DNA of 64,000 nt, taken from positions 1 through 64,000 of the IMG/VR virus record IMGVR_UViG_3300021963_000100; one strand, given 5' to 3'. The notes below the pieces were generated by a model. It was not told the origin of the DNA. It worked only from the letters and a program-made list of their open reading frames with translations, and searched no databases. Below are positions 38,114-46,718 of this stretch, one piece after another (within the stretch, counting starts at the first letter, position 1; each line of letters starts with the position of its first letter). Source of the DNA: a virus. The position numbers and the translations under genes were made by a program.

Positions 38114-38707
38114 ATGGCTAAATATAGAGTAACAGAAGCCCAACTTCAAAAAATATTTGAGGACTTAGAAATGAAAAGATTATCAGAATACGATAACTAT
38201 AATTACCCGATGGGTGCGGATGCGGATCCTAATGCGCCATGGAATCAATCTGAGCCTAATTATAAAGATGCTAAAGATGTTAGTGGTAACTATGTAACAA
38301 TAGCGTCTGATCGTGGTGAATATCTTTTAAAGAATAAAGAAAATAATCAATTATTTTACACTATTGATGACGTGTTTGACGAATACACAGGTGGTAGGTA
38401 TTATGATATCAAGGATGCGTTATATGATTATTTAAACATTGAACAACAAGAGGAAGCGGATGAGGATGGTAAATATTTAACCGATGCTGATGATTGGAAG
38501 GATTATATCGATAGCGATGCTTTATTGTATGCATTGGAAAGTTATATGAATGATGCTGTAAAAAGTGGGGAAACTCTTGATGTTGTAGATGCTGATAAAT
38601 GGCAAGATGGTGAAGGTAAATTTCTTTTAGTGACACCAGAGTCTATTGGTGAAATTATGAGCGAAAAACTAAAAACTGAAGCTAATAAACAACTTGGTTT
38701 AAGCTAA
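38114..38707 (+). CDS. Virion-type acidic protein with YRVTE N-terminus, 197 aa
   Basis: The N-terminus KYRVTEAQLQKIFEDLEMKR is followed by YNYPMGADADPNAPWNQSEP, a segment typical, from memory, of uncharacterised proteins in similar phages. The rest is very acidic. Starts 5 bp after the previous gene. Function unknown; a packaged protein is plausible. Confidence 0.75.
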   Translation: MAKYRVTEAQLQKIFEDLEMKRLSEYDNYNYPMGADADPNAPWNQSEPNYKDAKDVSGNYVTIASDRGEYLLKNKENNQLFYTIDDVFDEYTGGRYYDIKDALYDYLNIEQQEEADEDGKYLTDADDWKDYIDSDALLYALESYMNDAVKSGETLDVVDADKWQDGEGKFLLVTPESIGEIMSEKLKTEANKQLGLS

Positions 38708-39097
38708 AATATTAAATAAATTTTTTTGATCTTGGGGTACTTCTATGAAAGCATGGGTGTACCCTAATTTTTTTAACGCAACTATGCGATGCCTTCCATT
38801 TCTAACACCTAATTTACCATTATAAAATCCAGCTTCTGTTGGCTCTAGCATTACATCATAATGCCATCTTTCACCTGTTTTAGGGTGAAATATTCTTGGA
38901 TCTTCACTGTAATTAGTTATATAATCCGTGGATTTTTTAATCCTTTCTAAACTAGATGGTGATTTAGTATCGGTACCGATATAAAAATCTGGATCATCTT
39001 TTTTTAATCTGTCCATAAATTTATCGATATTAACCAAAACCAACGTATCCTCATTTGGATACACCATAACGTATCTATCTTTTGGTATTAATTTCAT
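38699..39097 (-). CDS. ParB-N-like protein, 132 aa
   Basis: The C-terminal LGVRNGRHRIVALKKLGYTH, then AFIEVP, matches the GRHR box of ParB N-terminal/sulfiredoxin-like domains (nGRHRivAl...G.....v.V), which bind nucleotides. The N-terminal half is divergent. The 3' end overlaps the convergent gene by 9 bp, and a TATTTATA motif is upstream. Confidence 0.68.
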   Translation of the reverse strand: MKLIPKDRYVMVYPNEDTLVLVNIDKFMDRLKKDDPDFYIGTDTKSPSSLERIKKSTDYITNYSEDPRIFHPKTGERWHYDVMLEPTEAGFYNGKLGVRNGRHRIVALKKLGYTHAFIEVPQDQKNLFNILA

Positions 39098-39110
39098 TGG
39101 GCAAATTTAA

Positions 39111-39118
39111 TATAAATA
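39111..39118 (-). promoter_or_regulatory. TATTTATA motif (candidate late promoter)
   Basis: Minus strand, 13 bp before the ATG at 39097; divergent from 39143. Confidence 0.55.
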
Positions 39119-39142
39119 TCAGAACAAATGACATTATCGAGG

Positions 39143-39150
39143 TATTTATA
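39143..39150 (+). promoter_or_regulatory. TATTTATA motif (candidate late promoter)
   Basis: Plus strand, 13 bp before the ATG at 39164. Confidence 0.55.
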
Positions 39151-39163
39151 AATAAAAGATATT

Positions 39164-39820
39164 ATGGTTATCACAAAAAAAGATATCACTGAAATGGTTA
39201 TGAGTCAGAATGAAACTGATTCACCGATAACATCTGGTCAAGGCACTGGTTACGGCCAGGAAATTAAAAACGGGGTTAGTAAAATGAAAACTGGTGCCAA
39301 AGAAATTGGTGGGTCTATTGTTAATGGTATTATGAATGTGTTATCAAAAGAAGAAAAGGGTCATTTCACAAATAAAAATGTTTTTGCTTTAATTGATGAG
39401 ATAATTACAATGGAGACAGGTGAGGCGGTAATAGATGATTTATCTTTTACCGATAAAAGATTATGTGAGGGTATTATCACGCCAGAAATACTTGAAAATG
39501 TGGTAAACGATGCTTTATATGAATACTACAGTATGACCGAATCAAATATAAATGAAGCTGAGTATCGTGGTAAAAAAGTTAGTTTAGGTAAAATATCACG
39601 TGGTGACGTTAAAAAATATAAAGTATTTGTTAAGAACTCAAAAGGTAACGTTGTTAAAGTTAATTTTGGTGATCCAAACATGGAAATTAGACGTGATAAT
39701 CCAGAAAGAAGAAAAAACTTTAGGGCTAGACATCATTGTGATAACCCAGGCCCTCGCTGGAAGGCGAGATACTGGGCGTGTAGAACCTGGTCAAGAAAGC
39801 CAGTATCAAAAATGGTTTAA
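39164..39820 (+). CDS. Virion or prohead-associated protein, 218 aa
   Basis: The C-terminal module (VFVKNSKGNVVKVNFGDPNM, RKNFRARHHCDNPGPRWKAR, YWACRTW) is a signature seen, from memory, in head-assembly-associated proteins of cyano- and pelagiphages. The N-terminal 140 residues are helical with an INEAEYRGKK junction before the module. Role in head assembly is an inference. Confidence 0.75.
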   Translation: MVITKKDITEMVMSQNETDSPITSGQGTGYGQEIKNGVSKMKTGAKEIGGSIVNGIMNVLSKEEKGHFTNKNVFALIDEIITMETGEAVIDDLSFTDKRLCEGIITPEILENVVNDALYEYYSMTESNINEAEYRGKKVSLGKISRGDVKKYKVFVKNSKGNVVKVNFGDPNMEIRRDNPERRKNFRARHHCDNPGPRWKARYWACRTWSRKPVSKMV

Positions 39821-39822
39821 TT

Positions 39823-40089
39823 ATGAGTAGTTATATTTTAACAAAGGAAGCTATAGAACATATAGTTAAGGAGTATTCCTTCGATGGTAAATACGAAGGT
39901 GATAAAATATTTGTTGGATCGTTTAGAAGGAGAAATTTACCAAAAGCGATTTTAAGCAACGTATTAAAGGCCATACAAGCCACAACGGGTCAACGTGCCA
40001 CCGCATTAAAATATGCAAATGGCGCTTACGATAACGTTGAAATTAGACTATTCGGACAGCTATTAACTTACTTATCTGGTAGGTGGTAA
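39823..40089 (+). CDS. Hypothetical protein, 88 aa
   Basis: Starts 2 bp after the previous stop. The N-terminus YILTKEAIEHIVKEYSF has the short-helix style of its neighbours. Basic and helical, with no recognised family. Convergent with the next minus gene (1-bp gap). Confidence 0.75.
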   Translation: MSSYILTKEAIEHIVKEYSFDGKYEGDKIFVGSFRRRNLPKAILSNVLKAIQATTGQRATALKYANGAYDNVEIRLFGQLLTYLSGRW

Positions 40090-40090
40090 T

Positions 40091-40486
40091 CTAAAATGTT
40101 AGTTTACACATACCAGCATATTTTTCCATATTCGTGGAAGTCCTTTCATCTTCATCATACCACTCCAAACCAACATCAGCGGATGATGAAAAAACCCAAT
40201 TAGAATACTTATCCATAAATTTATCTTCACCACCAATAGGTATTGAAATCTCAATCCCATTTAGTTTTATAAATTTATAATCATTATTACTGTCACCTAT
40301 AGGTTTACTGAAGATATATGATATGTTTTCCTTATGGGTTATGAACTCTTTGAATAGTGTGTAATTTATTTTTTTATTGCATACGATTAAATCTCTAAAG
40401 GCAAAACAAAAATATTCCGCAACCGAAAACGGTAGTTTGTAATCGTATAGACTTAAAATACTATCAGCGGTATCAACCTTCAACAT
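40091..40486 (-). CDS. Hypothetical protein, 131 aa
   Basis: Start set at ATG 40486, which overlaps the dNMP kinase 3' end by 14 bp; a TTG further upstream is less likely. A soluble mixed protein of unknown family. Operon partner of the kinase. Confidence 0.75.
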   Translation of the reverse strand: MLKVDTADSILSLYDYKLPFSVAEYFCFAFRDLIVCNKKINYTLFKEFITHKENISYIFSKPIGDSNNDYKFIKLNGIEISIPIGGEDKFMDKYSNWVFSSSADVGLEWYDEDERTSTNMEKYAGMCKLTF

Positions 40487-41036
40487 GTTCAACAACCAAA
40501 GAGTCTATCTTATTATATAGATCCTCTAGTGTTCCATCATTTTGAAGTATATTAGTAACACCAGTTATTAAATCCATTTCCATTTCAGATGCGTGCTCAT
40601 CAACAGATACTAAACTAGGTCTTTGTACTTTCCATACCTGACCGCCCATTTTTAAAATAGCGTCAGCCTCGTGTTGGAAACGAACATCGCAAATAACAAC
40701 ATCTAGCTCTCTATTCTGATTATACCATTGTTCAAAACGTTTAACCCAAAACCCACGACCAAATGCTTGTAATTCTGGTATATACTTTGGCATGTCGTAT
40801 TGAAAAACCTCAGTACCCATTATTTGTAAAACTAATCTTGGTGTTATACCCCAAGTTGGGTCAATCTCATCTTTTAAGTCCCCAAAAACTTGTTCTTCTG
40901 TAAAACCAAATAATTCCATCGCACCACGTTTAATTGGGTTTGCAAAACTATATTTTGTGAAATTTTTGTTAGATACGAGATAATCACCAGATGTATCTTT
41001 ACCTGATCTTTTTTTACCGATAATTCCTATTAACAT
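40473..41036 (-). CDS. Deoxynucleoside monophosphate kinase, 187 aa
   Basis: Start set at ATG 41036. The P-loop GKKRSGKDT is at about residues 7-15, followed by YSFANPIKRGAMELFGFTEE, the GTEVFQ...P motif and DVVICDVRFQHEA (Walker B-like). This is the T4 gene-1-like dNMP kinase family, which makes dNDPs for phage DNA synthesis. It is expressed from a perfect host-type promoter. Confidence 0.88.
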   Translation of the reverse strand: MLIGIIGKKRSGKDTSGDYLVSNKNFTKYSFANPIKRGAMELFGFTEEQVFGDLKDEIDPTWGITPRLVLQIMGTEVFQYDMPKYIPELQAFGRGFWVKRFEQWYNQNRELDVVICDVRFQHEADAILKMGGQVWKVQRPSLVSVDEHASEMEMDLITGVTNILQNDGTLEDLYNKIDSLVVEHVEG

Positions 41037-41056
41037 TGTAATATATTTTATTGTTA

Positions 41057-41088
41057 CAAACATAATAAAAAAAATCGATACAACCAAA
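41057..41088 (-). promoter_or_regulatory. Bacteroidota-type promoter (minus strand)
   Basis: Read on the minus strand: TTTG 41088-41085, 20 bp, TATGTTTG 41064-41057; serves the dNMP kinase. Confidence 0.85.
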
Positions 41089-41091
41089 TAA

Positions 41092-41118
41092 AAAAAGCCA
41101 GAAAATTTTCTGGCTTTA
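41092..41118 (-). terminator. Terminator (minus strand)
   Basis: AAAGCCAGAAAA/TTTTCTGGCTTT perfect inverted repeat followed by a T-run on the minus strand; ends the 41138-44332 gene. Confidence 0.85.
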
Positions 41119-41137
41119 ATTATAAATTGTTTTGGTT

Positions 41138-44100
41138 TTATGCTTTAACCAATGGTATTTGCTTGTCTTTGTTACCAAGTTTATTGATATCATCAATCAA
41201 TTGCTTCATAACTTCTAGAACGTTTTCAGTATTTTGCTCCAAATCATTGTTTCTGCTAATAATTTGTGCGGATTTTTGTACTAAAGCAATTCTAGCTGCT
41301 TGGTTTATACCACTTAAATCATAATTACCAACTTTTTCTGGTAAGAATTTTTCTGGGTTACCTGGGTTGTATTGCATACCAGTTTCGGTTTTAGCGTCAT
41401 CAGCCGATTGTTTTGCCGCATCATCCATTGCATCTTCTTCAGCGCTCATAACATCCTTTAACATTCGTTTATATGCGGTTACATCCATATCAGCACGACT
41501 AATCATTGAAACCATTTTAGGTGCTGGTACTTTAGCTAATGAACCCAACACAACAGATAGGAAATCAGCTAATTTAATTCTGTTAAGTTTTTTATTGTGT
41601 TTTTTCATATAACTAACAACAATCTTACTACTCAAATCTGGTATAATTGTAGCTAACTCTTGGAAAATTAGTCCAGCTGTACCGTTCATAATAGCATCTT
41701 CCTTACTTTGCTTCATTTCTGGTTGATTATCACCAAATTCATCTAATGTTGTTATATTTTCTAAAATAACATCAATTAAATTATTATGGGTTTCCATTAA
41801 ATTGTGTAACTCAACACCCTCATAAAACTCACTACCATAGAAATTACCACCCCTTTTACTTGGTTTACCAGCATCGGCATCTTGATTGTTTTGATTATCT
41901 TGGTTGTCAGTCGGTGTGTTTTGGTTATTATTAGATGAATTTTGATTGTTAGAGTTACCTTGGTTACCATTTGATGACCCTTGGTTGTTAGAGTTACCTT
42001 GGTTACCATTTGATGATCCTTGGTTGTTGGTGTTTGTTTTATTAGTACCATCTTTCACATTAGGGTTACCTGTGTTTAAAGACATTTCGCCACTTTTAAC
42101 TTTATCTATTAAAGTTGAGAAAACAGCATACATTGATTTAAGGTAATTTGGTAAATTTTTCAAAAATTCACGTCTATCATTGTAAACTTTATTCATTTCA
42201 CCTTTACCTGGAACTCTCTCAGCTCTTTCATTTAATTTATTGATACCAATTGATTTTAATTGATCCATGATATTGTTACCATTTTTAAATTGAACTGAGT
42301 AGATAGCTTTATTAAAATCACTGATAAATATTTTTAAACTTTTTTCATCTGAAATTAATAAACTATTAATATCCATTCTAGCTATAGGATTACCTTTAGC
42401 TTGATCTAATAAATTTTGTAATTTTTTATCTTGTGTGCCAAATCTATTAAGGGTTTTAACAATATTAGATAATCTATTTACATTGGTTTTGAACAACTTT
42501 AATTGATTTTGGCTTAAACCAATATCACCAATACCCTTATCGTTGGTATTTTTTTCTGAAGCCGCTTGACCTTTAGAGCTAATCGATCTCATCAAGCTAT
42601 CATCAGCCTCAACCAAAATATCTAAACTGTTTAATAAATTAATTAACTGGATATCACCCTCCATTAATTTGTATATATCATTAACATCATTAGGTTGTGT
42701 TATTTTCTTTTCAACCTTACCACCACCGCTATATTGTTTAGTTGGGTTAGAAGAACCTCCTTTACCATAGGTATCGGAATTAACTTGAGATTTAAAATTA
42801 AAAACATCTTGGAAATATTTTTTCAAGTCTCTATAAAGTTGTTGGTCTTGACCACCACCAGTTTGTTTGTTTTTATTGTTACCTTGTTCGTCACCACCTT
42901 GTGGGTTTTTATCGTCACCTTCGCCATTACCAATAACAATTGGGTTTTCTTTGGTGCTTTCAATTGGTCTGATTGACTGTAATAAATCATTTAATAATTG
43001 TGCTCTTGATGATTTTTTACCTTTCATTCTAGCCAATTTAACAGCTAAAGCACCAAGTCCCAATGCAATACCAAGAGGGCCTAAAATTTTTGCCGCTATA
43101 CCCCATTTAGCATACGCACCAGTACTTACAGCAACTTTAGTTGTCACATATGTGGTGTAAATTGCTTTACCTAAAAATGCGGCTTGTGCGCTAATACCAA
43201 ATAAAGCTAAACCAGGTTTCATACTACCATATGTTTTAGCCGCCTTTGTGAATATCTCACTAACTTTTGATGACGAGTTTTGGGTACACAATTCATGTAG
43301 CATTTGTGCTTGTTTCTCTGGTGAAATAATATTACCAGCGACATCTCTAGCACCATTACGCAAAAACATGCCTGAAACCGCTTTTTCACCACCATGATTT
43401 TCGATAAACCAATTCACATCAGCACCAGTTGCCATCTTTCTACCACTAATTTCTTGCATCCAGTGCAACATACCTTGAGAATCTGGCTTACCACCACTAA
43501 TTAATTTTTCAATTTGTTGTGGGCTTGTAATGGTTTTTATCGTTTGAGGGTCAACCAAATTTTTAAACCAGTCTGTTTGAAACATCCAAGATAAACCCTT
43601 TAAAACACCACCACCAATAGCTAATAAAGCTGGTAGTTTATTCGAATCTAAAGTTTTCATTCTGGTGCTATCATAAGCAGCCACATCACCTTTTTTAATC
43701 GCTGATTTGGTTGACGCAAATCTATTATCGGCATCAGCTTTAGCTTGATCTAAATCATCGTAGGCTTCCATTAGTTCAGTTAATACTTGATCGGTATCTG
43801 TTTCCTCACCTTCATTAAACACACTAAATGCTGCGGTTAAATCATAATCCAAATATTTCTGAGTGTATTCTTTTAAATCATTAATAATTTCATTTGCAGC
43901 GTCAACAGGTAAAAACCCTTTTTGATCTGGGTTTAACTTAGTTGCCTTCACCAATGAATCATATACGGTTGCAATTTCAATGACGGTGTTAACGAAATCT
44001 AACTGACTTTTGTTATTTGGGAATTCTGGGTTTTTTTCTCTAATTGATTTATCCAAATCTTTAATTACTTGGTTAGCTTGTTTCTCCAATAAATCTTTAA

Positions 44101-44332
44101 TTTTATTGTTAGCAACAGCTGTGGCTTGGGTTTTACCTAATATTTTCCCGCCAGCTTTATATTTACCTAATTTGGATAATGCATATTTCGCATTTTCCCA
44201 CCAACCCTCATTAAGTGGGCTTAAATTAATTTGGTTAAGCTCAAATTCCAACAATTCAGCTTCATTTAACATGGGAAGACCCATTTGTCTTCTCATTGTG
44301 TTAACTTCATTTAAAATGTTCGCACTAGTCAT
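41138..44332 (-). CDS. Large tagged virion-type protein, 1064 aa
   Basis: The N-terminus ILNEVNTMRRQMGL is a variant of the tag motif, followed by a second LNE element (PLNEGWWENAKYALSKL). Mainly helical domains follow (about 60-400), with two hydrophobic stretches near 370-430 (GLALFGISAQAAFLGKAIYT, LGPLGIALGLGALAVKLA). Two Asn/Gln/Gly-rich linkers lie at about 470-500 and 765-830. Probably a large internal or head protein (inference). Starts 2 bp after the upstream ORF. Confidence 0.8.
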   Translation of the reverse strand: MTSANILNEVNTMRRQMGLPMLNEAELLEFELNQINLSPLNEGWWENAKYALSKLGKYKAGGKILGKTQATAVANNKIKDLLEKQANQVIKDLDKSIREKNPEFPNNKSQLDFVNTVIEIATVYDSLVKATKLNPDQKGFLPVDAANEIINDLKEYTQKYLDYDLTAAFSVFNEGEETDTDQVLTELMEAYDDLDQAKADADNRFASTKSAIKKGDVAAYDSTRMKTLDSNKLPALLAIGGGVLKGLSWMFQTDWFKNLVDPQTIKTITSPQQIEKLISGGKPDSQGMLHWMQEISGRKMATGADVNWFIENHGGEKAVSGMFLRNGARDVAGNIISPEKQAQMLHELCTQNSSSKVSEIFTKAAKTYGSMKPGLALFGISAQAAFLGKAIYTTYVTTKVAVSTGAYAKWGIAAKILGPLGIALGLGALAVKLARMKGKKSSRAQLLNDLLQSIRPIESTKENPIVIGNGEGDDKNPQGGDEQGNNKNKQTGGGQDQQLYRDLKKYFQDVFNFKSQVNSDTYGKGGSSNPTKQYSGGGKVEKKITQPNDVNDIYKLMEGDIQLINLLNSLDILVEADDSLMRSISSKGQAASEKNTNDKGIGDIGLSQNQLKLFKTNVNRLSNIVKTLNRFGTQDKKLQNLLDQAKGNPIARMDINSLLISDEKSLKIFISDFNKAIYSVQFKNGNNIMDQLKSIGINKLNERAERVPGKGEMNKVYNDRREFLKNLPNYLKSMYAVFSTLIDKVKSGEMSLNTGNPNVKDGTNKTNTNNQGSSNGNQGNSNNQGSSNGNQGNSNNQNSSNNNQNTPTDNQDNQNNQDADAGKPSKRGGNFYGSEFYEGVELHNLMETHNNLIDVILENITTLDEFGDNQPEMKQSKEDAIMNGTAGLIFQELATIIPDLSSKIVVSYMKKHNKKLNRIKLADFLSVVLGSLAKVPAPKMVSMISRADMDVTAYKRMLKDVMSAEEDAMDDAAKQSADDAKTETGMQYNPGNPEKFLPEKVGNYDLSGINQAARIALVQKSAQIISRNNDLEQNTENVLEVMKQLIDDINKLGNKDKQIPLVKA
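41949..42030 (-). repeat. 39-bp tandem repeat in coding sequence
   Basis: Encodes a 13-residue unit NQGSSNGNQGNSN repeated about twice with almost identical DNA, inside the Asn-rich linker of the 1064-aa protein. Confidence 0.75.
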
Positions 44333-44334
44333 TT

Positions 44335-44979
44335 TTATTGATTTATATTTTTATTTAATTTATTTTTAACGTTTAATCTAGCCTGTTCCAATATAGCCTC
44401 AACTTTAATTTTAGTTGACTCACCAATTGTCTGTCCACCACTAGCGGTATAAAATGATGCAATAGGGGCACCAATTTCATTAACCTCATCACCAGATTCA
44501 TCACCTTTATCCTCTAATTTATTTGTGATGTCAGTTTTATCTTCATCGTTTAATTTATTGACATCGGCTGCGGATATAACTGAATTTAATATATATTTTA
44601 TATCATCAGATTCCAATTTATCATTAATATCACGCATTTTTTGAGACAACTTACCAGTTAATTTTTGAATTGCTTTTATCGGATCTTCATCATCAACTGG
44701 TTCGTCAGTTGGTTCGGTTGTTGTATCTGTTGTTTCGGTACCGTCAACTGGTTCAGTTGATGTTCCATCGTCAACAGTTGTATCATTACCACCCAATAAA
44801 CCGCTTTCCAAATCTGCGGTTTCAGTATCTGTAGAAACAGAAGAACCATCTGGTGTTTCTCCAGATGGCTCAGAAATGTTTGTATCCGTAAAATCTTGGG
44901 CAGGTTGTTCAGTTGCCGTTGACGTTTTATTTTTTAATTTTAAAACGTACTTTTCATTTAAACTTTTTTTTTTAAAACA
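44335..44979 (-). CDS. Downstream part of a frameshifted acidic protein
   Basis: The frame is open from 44979 but contains no ATG before residue 55; a TTG at 44811 would be an arbitrary start. Reading from the A10 run it encodes KKKSLNEKYVLKLKNK, then a long Thr/Glu/Asp-rich region, then a helical C-terminus. It is best read as the -1 continuation of the ORF 44958-45326, giving a 330-residue fusion. Confidence 0.7.
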   Translation of the reverse strand, partial: CFKKKSLNEKYVLKLKNKTSTATEQPAQDFTDTNISEPSGETPDGSSVSTDTETADLESGLLGGNDTTVDDGTSTEPVDGTETTDTTTEPTDEPVDDEDPIKAIQKLTGKLSQKMRDINDKLESDDIKYILNSVISAADVNKLNDEDKTDITNKLEDKGDESGDEVNEIGAPIASFYTASGGQTIGESTKIKVEAILEQARLNVKNKLNKNINQ

Positions 44980-45326
44980 TCAATGTTTTCATCGTAACCA
45001 ACTTGTTCATTGATTTCTTTAAACATTAAATTAAGATGTTTTAAAGCATCAGCATATGATCTATAAGAATGTTCGTTAATATTTTGAACACCGCTAATGT
45101 AATCATAATTTTCACCATTTTTAGTTTTAATGTAAACATGCTTTTCTTCCTGAACAATAGCATATTCAGTACCGTTTGATGCAACAGCCTCATGTAAAAC
45201 GTTGGCTAATTTACCAACTAATGGTTTAGACTCATTAACAGCCTCTTTTTTGATCCCAGCAATTTCTAGGATTCTCTCCAGTTTTTTATCTGGATCTTGT
45301 ATTTTCTCTGAACCTATAGGTCTCAT
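44958..45326 (-). CDS. Upstream part of a frameshifted protein, 122 aa in frame 0
   Basis: The N-terminal KKLERILEIAGIKKEAVNES resembles the tag motif. A compact domain of about 70 residues follows (YAIVQEEKHVYIKTKNGENY, SYADALKHLNLMFKEI). Frame 0 ends at TAA 44958-44960, immediately after the A10 run. A -1 slip there adds 209 residues. A TATTTATA motif lies 33 bp upstream of the ATG. Confidence 0.78.
   Translation of the reverse strand: MRPIGSEKIQDPDKKLERILEIAGIKKEAVNESKPLVGKLANVLHEAVASNGTEYAIVQEEKHVYIKTKNGENYDYISGVQNINEHSYRSYADALKHLNLMFKEINEQVGYDENIDVLKKKV
44964..44973 (-). other. A10 slippery run, candidate -1 frameshift site
   Basis: Coding strand TTTTAAAAAAAAAAGTTTAA: the heptamer A-AAA-AAA in frame 0 followed by GTT TAA. 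A shift of -1 enters the downstream frame exactly. Ribosomal or transcriptional slippage are both possible; an assembly homopolymer error is the alternative. Confidence 0.6.
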
Positions 45327-45359
45327 AATTCAAAATATTTGTTGAAAAGTTATTCTTAG

Positions 45360-45367
45360 TATAAATA
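45360..45367 (-). promoter_or_regulatory. TATTTATA motif (candidate late promoter)
   Basis: Minus strand, 33 bp before the ATG at 45326. Confidence 0.5.
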
Positions 45368-45371
45368 TCTG

Positions 45372-46118
45372 TTATTTTGGTAAAAGTTCCGCATTTTCTA
45401 AAGATAGAATGGAATCGGTTGTATTTGTTTTCAAATCCGATAGTTTCTCCATGAATCCTGAACGTCTAAGGTATTTAAAGACTAAATTTTCATTGCTTAA
45501 TTCACCACCACCCATCAAACCATTTTTACGATACTTTCTAATTTTTTCTTTAAATGCGTCAATTTTATCTAGTTTTTCTTTAGTGTTTTCCATTTTTTCT
45601 AAAGATGTTAAAGTTTTATTGAATTCTTTAACTTTTTTAATTACCGAATTTTTATCTAACTCAAAATCACTAATAGATGGTGTTTCAACCCATTTATTAA
45701 ATAAAACACTATACTTTCCTTTAGAATCTAATGTTTCATTCACGTCTTGGGCGTATAGTTCAACATCATAACCTTTTATCTTAATATCGTGCTTTAAATT
45801 GAAATTTTGTTTTTTAGCATCGAAAAATTCATCAGCAACGATTGGTTCGGTACCTAATTTGCTTTTATCGATAACAACATGTAGATCAACGTCAGAATAA
45901 TTTGACCAATTATAATTTGTTAAACTACCAACAAATAAAATATCCTCAATTTCAAGGTCAACACCCATTGAATCAATAAAATCTTTAGCAATATCCAATA
46001 AATGTTTACGAATATCAGATTTTAATCGAATGGTGTTGAAATCATTCGACTCAGCATTGTCCCATATTTCAGGGCTTAATGTTTTTTGCAATTTGAAGCT
46101 GCTTATAATTGAGTTCAT
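45372..46118 (-). CDS. Predicted nucleotidyltransferase, 248 aa
   Basis: At about residues 63-85, VGSLTNYNWSNYSDVDLHVV holds the GS and DxD motif of the pol-beta nucleotidyltransferase fold; a third acidic residue is likely in DVELYAQD (about 117-124). The C-terminal 100 residues are helical. Similar predicted nucleotidyltransferases occur in phages; the substrate is unknown. It is preceded by a TATTTATA motif. Confidence 0.82.
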   Translation of the reverse strand: MNSIISSFKLQKTLSPEIWDNAESNDFNTIRLKSDIRKHLLDIAKDFIDSMGVDLEIEDILFVGSLTNYNWSNYSDVDLHVVIDKSKLGTEPIVADEFFDAKKQNFNLKHDIKIKGYDVELYAQDVNETLDSKGKYSVLFNKWVETPSISDFELDKNSVIKKVKEFNKTLTSLEKMENTKEKLDKIDAFKEKIRKYRKNGLMGGGELSNENLVFKYLRRSGFMEKLSDLKTNTTDSILSLENAELLPK

Positions 46119-46132
46119 TAAATTTATTTACC

Positions 46133-46140
46133 TATAAATA
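46133..46140 (-). promoter_or_regulatory. TATTTATA motif (candidate late promoter)
   Basis: Minus strand, 14 bp before the ATG at 46118. Confidence 0.55.
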
Positions 46141-46164
46141 TCACTAAAACGCAAATAATACCTT

Positions 46165-46410
46165 TTAAGATTCAATCTTTTTATATGTATACGTTTTAGC
46201 TATTTTTTGGTTGAAGTATTTACCCTGACTTTCCGCTAAATTTAACTCAGCGAATATTTCATGCGGGACATCATTATATTCATATTGTGTGCCATTTCCA
46301 AAAGTCACAACTAATTTTTTTGTTGTTGTTTCGTAATTAGCCCCTTTTAGATTTGAGCTGTCATATTCACAAATGATGTTGTTACCGATATAGTTTTTAC
46401 TTTTTACCAT
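46165..46410 (-). CDS. KTSC-domain protein, 81 aa
   Basis: YDSSNLKGANYETTTKKLVV, then FGNGTQYEYNDVPHEIF and AESQGKYFNQKI: a complete KTSC domain (SSnl..i.Yd....L.v.F.nG..Y.Y.dVp...f..l..A.S.GkyFn..I). The family is common in phages and plasmids; function unknown. Operon with the upstream small gene. Confidence 0.88.
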   Translation of the reverse strand: MVKSKNYIGNNIICEYDSSNLKGANYETTTKKLVVTFGNGTQYEYNDVPHEIFAELNLAESQGKYFNQKIAKTYTYKKIES

Positions 46411-46420
46411 AATTTTATCT

Positions 46421-46654
46421 TTATTGTTCTTGTGGGTATTTTTTTGTCTTCGTCTTAACGGTATAGTTAAGAACGGTGTTCAAATCAAAAATCTCATTTA
46501 TTGTTAATAAATACGCCTCGCCCTCAGGATCATCAGCATTAATTTCAGATTGTTTATAGATGACTACTAAGTAGTTACCGCTTATAATCGTTGTTCTTAC
46601 GTTGTCAAAAGTTTTGACTTGTCCGTTTTTAAAGTTTATTAGTACAGTTTCCAT
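46421..46654 (-). CDS. Hypothetical protein, 77 aa
   Basis: Start set at ATG 46654 (METVLINFKNGQVKTFDNVR), downstream of a host-type -7 box. Small beta-rich protein, unrecognised. Ten bp before the KTSC gene. Confidence 0.75.
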   Translation of the reverse strand: METVLINFKNGQVKTFDNVRTTIISGNYLVVIYKQSEINADDPEGEAYLLTINEIFDLNTVLNYTVKTKTKKYPQEQ

Positions 46655-46670
46655 GATATTTATTTTTAAA

Positions 46671-46678
46671 CAAAAATA
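46671..46678 (-). promoter_or_regulatory. Possible host-type -7 box (minus strand)
   Basis: TATTTTTG on the minus strand 16 bp before the ATG at 46654; the -33 position reads CTTT rather than TTTG. Confidence 0.5.
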
Positions 46679-46686
46679 AGAAAACA

Positions 46687-46718
46687 TTTGGATTTTGTAA
46701 AGTTTAAATGTATCTTCG
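46687..46718 (+). promoter_or_regulatory. Bacteroidota-type promoter
   Basis: TTTG 46687-46690, 20 bp, TATCTTCG 46711-46718; serves the ClpC-like gene at 46737. Divergent and overlapping the minus-strand signal. Confidence 0.72.

Noticed and set aside
44335-44811. Independent ORF starting with TTG at 44811
   Set aside because: No promoter or ATG; the frame stays open upstream to the A10 run of the preceding ORF, which fits a frameshift fusion better.
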